Of a DNA stretch of 64,000 bases, positions 43,867-53,783 are shown one piece after another. A program made the position numbers and the translations under genes. Below the pieces are notes generated by a model. That model was not told the origin of the DNA. It made no database searches and saw only the letters and a list, made by a program, of their open reading frames with translations. Within the stretch, counting starts at the first letter, position 1; every line of letters begins with the position of its first letter. The stretch spans positions 52,251,550 through 52,315,549 of the forward strand of contig NC_030817.1 of the NCBI RefSeq assembly GCF_001704415.2, in the 5' to 3' direction. The DNA is from Capra hircus (Eukaryota > Chordata > Mammalia > Artiodactyla > Bovidae).

Positions 43867-44174
43867 AGGCATAAGGAGGCAAGGTACTTTAAGGGGAAGA
43901 AGCATCAGACTTCCTGTCAGCTTCACAGTTCACCAGGAGGAAAGGCATTTATGTCAAGAATTTCATACCCTTTCAGTTTATCACCCATCCTTCACCATGA
44001 GGGAGGAAGAGAACAGACACAGCAGGGATCCAGAGGGTCTTTCATCCAAGTGTCTGGTCTAAGGAAAATGCTGGAGGAAGGACTCTAACCAAAACACAAT
44101 GATGGTGCCCGGAGATCCTAAGATGGGGGAAAGGAAAAGGAGAAACACGAAAGATAATTGGTGATCTTTAGAAA

Positions 44175-44305
44175 AAGACCTATCATTTCTAATGAGAACT
44201 AAATGTATACCACAGGGAACTCTGCTCAGTGCTCTGTGGTGTGGCCAATTCATTTTGCTATACAGCAGAAACTACCATTGTAAAGCAACTATACTCAAAA
44301 AAAAA
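44175..44305 (+). mobile_element. L1 3' tail
   Basis: CCACAGGGAACTCTGCTC, GCTATACAGCAGAAAC and GTAAAGCAACTATACTC followed by A-rich sequence are the end of a ruminant L1 3' UTR, with an internal loss. Confidence 0.75.
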
Positions 44306-44779
44306 CCACCCCAAAACCCTATCATTTCATGTAAGTGGATGTCAATAAATTTAACAGAAGCCTTAAAAAAAGAAAGAAGAAGAAAAAAAAAGACAAGAAG
44401 GGCCATTCAAGCAAAATTCTGATTGTATCTCAACTAGAAGTACTGGGTTATTTTAGCAAAGAATGGTTGGTGTGGGGAAGAGCAAGAGGGAACAAAAGTA
44501 AAAATCCTTCCACGTAAGTCATCCTGGGTAAAGGGTGAAGGAGGGCAGGTGTGCTTTATGTGGAGGAGAGCAGTGCTGTGCAGGGAAAGAGCCAGGAGTA
44601 GGTGCAGATATGGTATAAAGGTTGGGAAAGGTGAGCTGAGCCATTCATGGACTATCAATGGCCAGGGACACTCCCCAGATAACAAAGGGGAGAAAAGGTA
44701 ATGCATGGTAACCTGATTAAACCAGGCAAAACAGGGGAAAGGAGAAAGGAAACAACAAAAAGCAACATAAGTTGTAAAT
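44306..44779. other. Intron 3, nothing assigned
   Basis: Contains an A/G-rich run at 44363-44402; no gene. Confidence 0.45.
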
Positions 44780-44998
44780 ATAAAGTGAGATGTAACAATA
44801 AGGTCCTGCTGTATAGCACAGGGAACTATATTCAATATCCTATTTTAAACCATAATGGAAAAGAATATGAAAATGTATATATATATATGTATATATAAAT
44901 ATGTATAAATATGTATATATGTATGTATAACTGAGTCACTTTGCTGTGCAACAGAAATTAACGTAACATTGTAAATCAACAACAATAAATTTTTTTTA
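44780..44998 (+). mobile_element. L1 3' tail with TA-rich microsatellite
   Basis: GTCCTGCTGTATAGCACAGG to TTGTAAATCAACAACAATAA is a ruminant L1 3' end in sense. A TA/TG-rich stretch (44875-44930) interrupts it. Confidence 0.85.
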
Positions 44999-45029
44999 AA
45001 AAAGTGAGGTGGAGGGACAAACAAAGACA

Positions 45030-45275
45030 GAAAGCAGCATAATGTCATGAGTGAGAGCACAGTCAGTGGAGCCAGACTCCTGGTGCCAATCCCAGCTCCC
45101 TCATGTATTGACTGTGGCTTTGGGCAAGTTACTTGACCACTTAGAAGTTTCACCATCTGTGAAATGAGGATAATAACAGTCCCTCCTTAATAGGGTGTTG
45201 TAAGGATTAAACGAGTTAACATACCTACAGCATTTAGAACAGTGCCTAGTGTAATTAGACCAAGCAATGTTTGCT
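45030..45275 (+). repeat. MIR SINE
   Basis: Nearly full MIR: GTGGAGCCAGACTCCTGG, TTTGGGCAAGTTACTTGACC, TGAAATGAGGATAATAACAG and AGAACAGTGCCTAG in order. Confidence 0.85.
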
Positions 45276-45348
45276 TTATTATTTATAAAGTCTAGTAGCA
45301 ATTTTAATATTAGGTAAGATGACGCAATATTACAAGCACTAAATCAGA

Positions 45349-46118
45349 TTCAGTTCAGTTCAGTCACTCAGTCGTGTCTGACTCTTTGCGACCCCATGAA
45401 TCACAGCACGCCAGGCCTCCCTGTCTATTACCATCTCCCGGAGTTCACTCAGACTCACGTCCATCCAGTTAGTGATGCCATCCAGCCATCTCATCCTCTG
45501 TTGTCCCCTTCTCCTCCTGCCCCTAATCGCTCCCAGCATCAGAGTCTTTTCCAGTGAGTCAACTCTTTGCATGAGGTGGCCAAAGTACTGGAGTTTCAGC
45601 TTTAGCGTCATTCCCTCCAAAGAAACCCCAGGGCTGATCTCCTTCAGAATGGACTGGTTGGATCTCCTTGCAGTCCAAGGGACTCTCAAGAGTCTTCTCC
45701 AACACCACAGTTCAAAAGCATCAATTCTTCAGCGCTCAGCCTTCCTCACAGTCCAACTCTCACATCTATACACGACCACTGGAAAAACCATATCCTTGAC
45801 TAGACATACCTTTGTTGGCAAAGTAATGTCTCTGCTTTTGAATATGCTATCTAGGTTGGTCATAACTTTTCTTCCAAGGAGTAAGCATCTTTTAATTTCA
45901 TGGCTGCAGTCACCATCTGCAGTGATTTTGGAGCCCCCCAAAATAAAGTCTGACACTGTTTCCACTGTTTCCCAATCTATTTCCCATGAAGTAATGGGAC
46001 CAAATGCCATGATTTTCATTTTCTGAATGTTGAGCTTTAAGCCAACATTTTCACTCTCCACTTTCACTTTCATCAAGAGGCTTTTTGTTCCTCTTCACTT
46101 TCTGCCATTAGGAAGGTT
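45349..46118 (-). mobile_element. BovB 3' half, antisense
   Basis: TTCAGTTCAG tail at the left, then in reverse the RT C-terminal region: RVPWTARRSNQSILKEISPG and LKLQYFGHLMQRVDSLEKT (45360-45689) and LKLNIQKMKIMAFGPITSWE (45729-46076). The frame shifts between the two segments. The RT catalytic block is missing. Confidence 0.93.
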
Positions 46119-46293
46119 ATTATATAATGGCCATGGGCACTTTGATCTTAAATCTGTATGTGCCAAATAAAATGGCAGCTAAATAAAGTAAACGGCATTA
46201 CAAATAAAAGGAGAACTTGAGGAAGACATTTTACAGTGAGAGAATTCAAGATCTAGTAGGCAAAAATAGACAAGATCTAGAGAAAATGAATAA

Positions 46294-46460
46294 TGAGTAC
46301 TTTCTTGGTGGTCCACTGGCTAAGACTACTCCATGCTCCCAATTGCACAGGGCCTCGGTTCCATCCCTGGTCAAGGAATCAGATCCCACATGCTGCAACC
46401 AAAAGTTAACATGCTGCAACAAAGACTGGGTACAGCCAAATAAATAAAAACTCTAAAAAA
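46294..46460 (+). mobile_element. CHR-type SINE
   Basis: CTTTCTTGGTGGTCCACTGG head, CCATCCCTGGTCAAGGAATC, and an AATAAATAAAAAC end. Confidence 0.82.
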
Positions 46461-46589
46461 AGAAAAGAAAATGAGTAATGGAATCAGCAAACTCGGTCTA
46501 ATATGCAATATTGAAACTTTTGTTCTTCAGGTAGTTTTTTTGCATGGAACTTTGGAAAAATCAGTCATATGTGACAAAGCAAAATTTAA

Positions 46590-46975
46590 TACATTAAAAA
46601 ATTAGGTATATTACAGACCATACTTTTGATCATAAGCTAATACAATTAGAAATAAATAATAAAAGTGATGAAAACTTGGAAATGAAGAAATTCTAAGTAA
46701 TTCTAAAGATACTTAGATATCCTTAGACCAAAGAGAAATTCAAAATTGAAACTGAAACAGTAAAAACACTTTACACCCAACCTATGCACACAGCAAATGG
46801 TGTACTAAAGGGAAAATATCTTCATTATTAAGGAAGAAATAGTTAAAATAAAAGAATGTCATGCTCATCTTTTAAAATTTAAAACCAAAAGTTTAAAAAA
46901 AAAAAGCTAAAGAGAATTCATAAATGCTTAGGCTGACATCAGACAAATCGGAAATTTAAAAAAAAAATGAAAGGG
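46590..46975 (+). repeat. Old L1 ORF2 fragment
   Basis: A worn match to the stretch between endonuclease and RT: AGAAATAAATAATAAAAG and GGTGTACTAAAGGGAAAATA align with the ORF2 text I know, with many stops. Confidence 0.5.
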
Positions 46976-47246
46976 GAAGGATACTGTGAGAAGTCAAAAG
47001 CATTCTCTTTGGAAAGATGGAAAGAGAGTGGTTAGTGGGGCAGGGAGTGTGGAGGAGAGAATATGGGGAGTGGAGGAGGGAAGAGAAAGAAAAGGATGAG
47101 CAAAAGAATCATGAAATGTTCAGAGAAACATCTGATACGGACTTTTGCTTTTGAGGGATCTCCTGTTCCCTAGAATTCAGGTTTTCTTGTCTGTCTGTCT
47201 CTCTTTAGTGCTTCAGTCTCTGATTCTTTGCTGGTTTGGCAGGCAA

Positions 47247-47450
47247 CATTGCAGCATGGTTGGGAGCGCAGATTCTGGAGCCAAGAAGCCTGGGCCAGTC
47301 CCAGCTAGCCACTTGCTCTCCAGATGTATCAGCTCAGCTCTTGGTGCCTGAGAGACCCTGAGAGTACCTCCCTCACAATGCTGTGTGGATTTGTGCATGT
47401 CAGCATGTAGTGCAGCCCCAGGCTCCTCCCAGGACGTGCTCAATAAACCT
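47247..47450 (+). repeat. MIR SINE, with loss
   Basis: GCGCAGATTCTGGAGCCAAG and GCCTGGGCCAGTCCCAGC match the MIR head; the end GTGCTCAATAAACC matches the 3' part. Confidence 0.65.
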
Positions 47451-47640
47451 CAGGGGTGTCCTCTTCATTGCCATCATTCCTTTGCAGATTTCCCGGGATG
47501 GATGCTCCTTGGGGTCTTGTTTTTGTGCTGGGTCACTCCATCTTTCAGCAGTTCTGCTTTCATTTAATGTCTTTTCTCTGAGATGCATTCTACCAGTCCA
47601 GTATAAATATTGTTACCGAATAAGTACTAAAAAGAATCAT

Positions 47641-48120
47641 TAGCATTTGTTGTATTTACCGTGTAGTAGGCATTGTGTTTGGAGAAGGCAGTGGCAACCC
47701 ACTTCAGGACTCTTGCCTGGAAAATCCCATGGATGGAGGAGCCTGGTAGGCTGCAGTCCATGGGGTTGTGAAGAGTCGGACACCACTGAGCGACTTCACT
47801 TTCACCCAGTGGAGAAGGAAATGGCAACCCACTCCAGTGTTCTTGCCTGGAGAATCCCAGGGATGGGGGAGCCTGGTGGGCTGCCATCTCTGGGGTCACA
47901 CATAGTCGGACCTGAAGCGACTTAGCAGCAGCAGCAGGCATTGTGCTTAGTGCTTTATGCATTATCTTATGTAATTTCCCATAAAGTGGCCTTAAGAATA
48001 TAGTCACCGTTACTATCAACAGATGACGAAAAGGAAGCTCAGAAAGCTCTAGACGCTTGCTCAGAATCACACAGCTAGAGGGACTGACATTTGAACCTCT
48101 TTGTCTGATGTTACTCTGCT
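47641..48120 (-). repeat. MIR SINE split by Bov-A2
   Basis: Left 47641-47677 (TAGCATTTGTTGTATTTACC, AGGCATTGTG) and right 47946-48120 (CTTTATGCATTATC to CAGAATCACACAGCTAG) form one antisense MIR. Confidence 0.82.
47678..47935 (+). mobile_element. Bov-A2 SINE inside MIR
   Basis: Full dimer with a shortened linker (TTCACTTTCACCCAGTGGAG). The duplication AGGCATTGTG lies at 47668-47677 and 47936-47945. Confidence 0.95.
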
Positions 48121-48219
48121 CCTTTTTCTTGATATATTACTTCTCAGATTTAGGTATTGTTTGCCTAAAACAATAACAATCAAAAAGCACACTAGGGTGG
48201 GGTAAGACCTCTGTACCAC

Positions 48220-48390
48220 CTTCCATGTGTCCAGGCTCCTAGTCTCAGCTTTGCCTCTGCCTACGGTGGAACCTCCATCCAGTCACCTGACATCTGAGTC
48301 TAAATGTTTTTACTGGTAAATGCAGGAGCTTGGTCTGAGTGACATCTCTGAGGTCTCTTTCTAAGCCCCTGGTTCTCTGTGGATGTGTAC
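48220..48390 (+). repeat. MIR3-like SINE
   Basis: CTAGTCTCAGCTTTGCC, ACTGGTAAATGCAGGAGC and CTGAGGTCTCTTTCTAAGCC follow a MIR3-type order. It ends about 135 bases before exon 4. Confidence 0.5.
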
Positions 48391-48524
48391 ATCAGGTTAT
48401 GCTTACAAAGGAGCCTCTTCTGAAAGGAGTTAAACAGTCTTATTTTTGCCAGAAGTATCAAATGCGTCTGTGGTATCTTGTGAGTTCCCAGATGACCTCG
48501 TTGGTGTTTTTGTGTGTTGCCCAG

Positions 48525-48643
48525 GTACTCCAGGAGCAGATCCGTGCCCGGGACAACATTAGCTACGGAACTAATTCTGCCTTAAAGACCCTGGAGATGA
48601 GGCAGCTCTCTGGCCTGGGGGATCTCCGGGGAAGAGTGGCCAG
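48525..48643 (+). CDS. FAM81A: FAM81A coding exon 4
   Basis: The acceptor is a T/G-rich tract ending GTTGCCCAG and the donor is CAG/GTGGGT at 48644. The 119 bases give 39 codons plus two bases of a split Arg, from VLQEQIRARDNISYG to GDLRGRVA, residues about 96-134. It continues the helix of exon 3 (IVKQLNRDIE joined to VLQEQIRARD), which supports the joining of the two exons 20.8 kb apart. The next exon should open with the last base of an Arg codon; I looked through 48644-64000 and did not find it. Confidence 0.95.
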
Positions 48644-49071
48644 GTGGGTAGTCAGGTATTTGTATCTCTGTGTATCGAGAGTGATTTCTCATCAACTTCA
48701 TTTTAATGGGGAATATATTTATGAAGCACCAAAGCAGTCTTTGTCTTTTTCTGGTACATTGTCTCCTTTGCCCATAAAATCTACTGGCAGAAGTTAGACC
48801 TTGTTTTGAGTAGCCCTGATTCAACTGTACTTCTGTAGTTGGAGCTGTGTGTGTGGAAGGTGATGAGTGGAGGGCTCAGCTGACCTGTGTAATTTGTTAG
48901 ATTAATGTTATATTTATTGAGCCCAATAATACAATGTTGGAACTTATAGTTTGTATGTCTTTTTTTGGAAGAGGGCATTTTATATATCTCATTTATTAGC
49001 TAAGATGATCAAGACTAACTGATTTTAAAATTTTTATTAATAAAGTAAATCTAACATCTATTTTTTCTCAT
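48644..49071. other. Start of intron 4, nothing assigned
   Basis: No gene; the exon 4 frame stays open to 48797 by chance. Confidence 0.5.
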
Positions 49072-49213
49072 TTTAAATTAATTTTTATTGGACTATAGTT
49101 GCTATACAGTAGTTGGTGTGTCTTTTTAAAATTTCATTTTCTCTGAGGTATGGCAGAAATCAACACAATATTGTAAAGCAATTGTCCTTCAATAAAAAAT
49201 AAAATTTTTAAAT
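49072..49213. mobile_element. Two L1 3' tails facing each other
   Basis: 49077-49120 (TTTTTATTGGACTATAGTTG) is an antisense L1 tail start; 49150-49212 (GGCAGAAATCAACACAATAT to CAATAAAAAATAAA) is a sense L1 tail. Both are short. Confidence 0.7.
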
Positions 49214-49886
49214 CTTTTCCTTATTCTTTTTTATTACCTTTTCTGAAATTATCAGTCCATGGTAGATTGTACACTTGAAAAAGAGACCTTTCCTCTCAGG
49301 TCATAGGAAGGGTGCTTTTCTAGGGACTTACTACTGAAAAAGTGCCCCATGGACCGACCAGCAGCGTCCCTGTCACCGGGGGCTTGTCACCGGGGGCTTG
49401 TCAGAAATGCACAACCTCTGAAGCATTCTCGGGCCTCTTCTGCCCTCTGCTGATATTAAGAGTCAAGCATGAGTGTACACAGGAGATGTGGAGTTAACAG
49501 GCAGTTTGAATCAGCTTGCAGTGAAAGTGAGGGTGGTCTGCAGAGAGTGGCAAGGGAGGAAAGAATCCAAGGTCTCTTTGGACCAGACAGGATTTTAGGG
49601 GGTATTTGTGCCAACAAAACTTGAAGGACTCTGAATATTGGGCCTGTGAATTCAGCTTTGCTGGATGACGTCAGTCTCATGGCAGAGGGCTCCTGGTTGC
49701 CACTCTTGTGTGAGTTCTCTCCTCATCTGGGTGAACCCCAGTCTCTGTAAGGCCCGTGGTGGCAGATGCCCCCTTGAGCGCCTTATGTCTCTCTCCCCTT
49801 GCACTGTACTTTGAGCAGTACTGCTTGTTATTCCCGATTGGATCAGGCTCTCCTATATCTGTGCCTTTGTGCTTGCTGTACTTGGG
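49214..49886. other. Intron 4, nothing assigned
   Basis: CACCGGGGGCTTGTCA is nearly repeated in tandem at 49374-49402. No gene or nameable repeat. Confidence 0.5.
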
Positions 49887-50084
49887 CTTCCCTGGTGGCT
49901 CAGAGGATAAAGCGTCTGCCTGCAATGCAGGAGACCTGGGTTTGATCCCTGGGTCGGGAAGATCCCCTGGAGAAGGAAATGGCAACCCACTCCAGTATTG
50001 TTGCCTGGAGAATCCCATGGACAGAGGAGCCTGGTGGGCTACAGTCCATGGGGTTGCAAAGACTCAGACATGACTGAGTGACTT
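49887..50084 (+). mobile_element. Bov-tA SINE, close to consensus
   Basis: GGGCTTCCCTGGTGGCTCAG to GACATGACTGAGTGACTTC, few changes, so probably young. Confidence 0.95.
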
Positions 50085-50097
50085 CACTTATTCTTAT

Positions 50098-50336
50098 ACC
50101 TGCCCTCTCCCCTTCTTTCCTAACTTCTAGTCAGCCTTTAAAGTTCAGCTTAAGTTTTACCTCCTCCAGGAAGTTTTCCCAGATCCCTTTCTCCTGAACT
50201 TACCTACCACTCTCTGTGCTGTTGAGTCTCTCTGTTGCCTTGGGGCGGAGTACGTCATCTTTTTGTAACCTCAGTGCATAGAACCAGTCTCTGGGAGATA
50301 GTAGATACTCAATAAATGTTTATTTGGATGAATTAA
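50098..50336 (+). repeat. L2 3' end
   Basis: CTCCTCCAGGAAGTTTTCCC, then AGATAGTAGATACTCAATAA and a GAATTA end, the order of an L2 3' region. Confidence 0.75.
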
Positions 50337-51404
50337 GATTTGGAAAATCACTGTTAATTGGACTTGAAGTTTTTTTTGTGTGGAGATCAGCTGAAAGGAA
50401 ACCCCAGCTCTGTTATACCTCTCAGAATTGGGAGGATCTAAAGAGCTTCAGAGCTACAAGGCAAGAGTAGGAACTTCAGGAGAACTCTAGAAATTTTCCT
50501 AGTCACTTGAGTTGCAGATGGAGGTTGAGTGAGGTGATATATGGAAGGGGCTTAGTGTGTACCTGAGATGGAGTGAATATAGAGCAGACAGGACCTGTTA
50601 TGCAGCGGCCATGAAGTTATCCTTGTAACACTGGTTCTAATTACAAAATGGAGAAATTGTTTTGAAACACTTGCAGGAATTTTACATTTTTCCTCTGCAG
50701 TTTCTTATTAACGTCTTTACCCAGCTTGTTCCTTCTCTGTAACAAATGCTTTTACTCTGAAACAGTCAAAATAATGTGTTGTGAACACCACATATTTTTG
50801 CTTTATTTTAGCATTCCATCTTTCTTCTGGAATGCTAATGAGGCTTTGGTTGTTGAAACAAACTCATGTGAAATAATTCCTGGGTAAAGTTTTAACTTTC
50901 TTGCATTAATTATGTCATGGTTTTGAAAGGATATGAACTCTTTAAGTGATAGTCTTGGATTACCAGGCTGCAGTACTATTTCAGGTTTTAGTTTATAGTG
51001 TTCATGGATCCATTGGTGAAGTAATTGATAGGAAACAAACCCTGATACCTCCCTGGAGAGCCAACAGGAAAGGGCAAAGGATAATTCTCTGCAGAAATGA
51101 TAGACACCCTTACTTCACTAAGCAGAACACACTTGAACAGGACTGTCTCAGAGAGTTTCCCATTCCTCCCTAACCCAAAGCCTGGAGTCTAGCTTTTCTG
51201 TTCCTACTGGGACATTTGGTCCATTTTTGGGCTTACCATCTTTATTTGTCCAGGACTCAGTAGCTTCCTCCACTTTCCTCTCTGAGATCCGTTTGCATGG
51301 TATCAGAGTTTCAGAGGAAAAATACCTGTGTACTGAGGCAGGTGTGCACATTCCCTCAGATTAAGTCCAGGGGCAAAGAAAAAAAGAAACCGATTGGATA
51401 TCAG
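50337..51404. other. Intron 4, nothing assigned
   Basis: About 1 kb of unique-looking DNA without a coding match; I checked here for the next FAM81A exon and did not find it. Confidence 0.5.
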
Positions 51405-51530
51405 CAAGTTAAAATTTTTTGGCCATTATAAATAATGCTCTTATGCACATTCACATACGAGGTTGTGTGGTCATATGCTTTAATTTCTCTTGGATGTGTA
51501 TACCTAGGAGTATAGGTGTTGAGTAATATG
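51405..51530 (-). repeat. Old L1 fragment, antisense
   Basis: ATTATAAATAATGCTCTTATG and TTTCTCTTGGATGTGTATACC match the reverse of the old L1 ORF2 end. Confidence 0.65.
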
Positions 51531-51959
51531 CTTTGTATATATTATAACTTTAATTAAAAACTGGATATTTAGGTAGTATATTGTAGCAGTCCTGGAAGCT
51601 GATGCCCTTGGGCTTGTTTTTGTTGTTTGTTTGGTTAAGTGACTTAGCTGGCCTATGTTAGTGATGTCTGTTTCTCCCACAACATGAAGCCTCTCATGAC
51701 AGGAGTGATGCCAATCCTCAGAGGCTGCACAGTCAGCCTGTGATGATAGCAGTTTTTGCAAGGCTCTCTGTGACTATCCCTTCTTATTTTATTAAGCTGC
51801 CTGCCTCTGTTGGTGTCACACCCAAATCTTAGGCTCCACTGATTCCTTGCAGATTACTCTACTGTTTTTTTCTTTCCTGTTTGCTTACTTTGTTCTTCTT
51901 TGCAATTTAATCATTTTAAAAATTGCTTTTATTGTATTATGCAACCTACTATCCCCAAT

Positions 51960-52514
51960 ATATTTCTTTTTTAAGTTGTAGTATAATTGATTTACAATAT
52001 TATGCTAGTTTCAGATGTATAGCACAGTGATTCTATTATACAAATATGTGTATATATAGATGTATATTTTTCAGATTATTTTCCCTCATAGATTATTACA
52101 AAATATTGAGTATAGTGCCCTGTGCTATACAGTAGGTCTTGTTGGTTATCTATTTTATGTATCTGAGTGCATGAGTGCTCAGTCTTGTGCGATTCTTTGT
52201 GACCCCCATGGACTATATATAGCCTGCCAGGCTCCTCTGTCCATAGAATTTCCCAGGCAAGAATATTGGAATGAGTTGCCACTTCCTTCTCCGGGGGATT
52301 TTCTCTACCCAGGGATCGAGCCTGTGTCTCTTGAGTCTCCTGCATTGGCAGGCAGTTTCTTTCCCACCTGAGTCACCAGGGGAGCCCTGTGTATGTAACA
52401 GTAGTATGCATCCATTATGCTGTGCTGTGTTTGACAATGTCCTAGGATGTAAATTGCTGTTTAGTCGGATTCAGTTAAACCATCACCAGCATTTAAGGGC
52501 TAATGACGTATACA
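51960..52514 (-). mobile_element. L1 3' UTR end, antisense, with Bov-tA insert
   Basis: AGTATAATTGATTTACAAT, GTATAGCACAGTGATTC and CCTGTGCTATACAGTAGG are the reverse of a ruminant L1 end; text resumes after the SINE at about 52388 (GTATGTAACAGTAGTATGC) and then fades. It may be the 3' end of the L1 that continues at 53784. Confidence 0.75.
52166..52387 (-). mobile_element. Bov-tA SINE nested in L1
   Basis: Antisense copy, GTGCTCAGTCTTGTGCGATTC to GAGTCACCAGGGGAGCCC. TATGTA occurs on both flanks. Confidence 0.92.
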
Positions 52515-53783
52515 TATAATCAGTTCAGTTCAGTCGCTCAGTCGTGTCCGACTGTTTGCAACCCCGTGAATCACAGCATGCCAGGCCTCCCTGTCCATCA
52601 CCAACTCCCGGAGTTCACTCAGACTCACGTGCATCGAGTCAGTGCTGCCATCCAGCCATCTCATCCTCTATCGTCCCCTTCTCCTCGTGCCCCCAATCCC
52701 TCCCAGCGTCAGAGTCTTTTCCAATGAGTCAACTCTTCTCATGAGGTGGCCAAAGTACTGTAGTTTCAGCTTTACTATCAATCCTTCCAATAAACACCCA
52801 GGACTGCTTTAGAATGGACTGGTTGGATCTCCTTGCAGTCCAAGGGACTCTCAAGAGCCTTTTCCAACACCACAATTCAAAAGCATCAATTCTTTGGCAC
52901 TCAGCTTTCTTCACAGTCCAACTCTCACATCCATACATGACCACTGGAAAAACCATAACCTTGACTAGACGGACCTTTGTTGGCAAAGTAATGTCTCTGC
53001 TTTTGAATATGCTACCTAGGTTGGTCATAACTTTTCTTCCAAGGAGTAAGCGTCTTTTAATTTCATGGCTGCAGTCACCATCTGCAGTGATTTTGGAGCC
53101 CCCCAACATAAAGCCTGCCACTGTTTCCACTGTTTCCCCATCTGTTTCCCATGAAGTGATGGGACCAGATGCCATGATCTTCGTTTTCCAAATGTTGAGC
53201 TTTAAGCCAACTTTTTCATTCTCCTCTTTCGCTTTCATCAAGAGGCTTCTTAGTTCCTCTTCACTTTCTGCCATAAGGGTGGTGTCATCTGCATATTTGA
53301 GGTTATTGATATTTCTCCCAGCAATCTTGATTCCAGCTTGGGCTTCTTCCAGCCCAGCATTTCTTATGATGTACTCTGCATAGAAGTTAAATAAGCAGGT
53401 TGACAATATACAGCCTTGACATACTCCTTTTCCTTTTTGGAACCAGTCTGTTGTTCCATGTCCAGTTCTCACTGTTGCTTCGTGACCTGCATATAGGTTT
53501 CTCAAGAGGCAGGTTAGGTGGTCTGGTATTGCCATCTCTTTCAGAATTTTCCACAGCTTATTGTGATCCACATAGTCAAAGGCTTTGGCATAGTCAATAA
53601 AGCAGAAATAGATGTTTTTCTGGAACTCTCTTGCTCTTTCCATGATCCAGAGGATGTTGGCAATTTGATCTCTGGTTCCTCTGCCTTTTCTAAAACCAGC
53701 TTGAACATCAGGAAGTTCATGGTTGACGTATTGCTGAAGCCTGGCTTGGAGAATTTTGAGCATTACTTTACTAGCATGTGAGC
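52515..53783 (-). mobile_element. BovB copy with long open RT frame
   Basis: About 1.27 kb, antisense, tail TTCAGTTCAGTCGCTCAGTC at the left. The minus-strand frame 53814-52729 codes 361 residues and holds the full RT core: GFRKGRGTRDQIANI, FIDYAKAFDYVDHNKLW, VCQGCILSTCLFN and catalytic LKYADDTTLM, then the thumb/C-terminal region to RVPWTARRSNQSILK. A five-base loss near 52803 shifts the frame, so the usual end (LKLQYFGHLM and on) is lost. The first 13 or so residues and the ATG come from neighbouring L1 sequence. No endonuclease, so it cannot move on its own. Confidence 0.95.

Noticed and set aside
48644..48797. Extension of FAM81A exon 4
   Set aside because: The donor CAG/GTGGGT is strong and the peptide after it is unlike the family.
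49887..49960. tRNA gene
   Set aside because: Box-like motifs here and in every similar place belong to the tRNA-derived heads of Bov-tA and CHR SINEs; no full cloverleaf is present.
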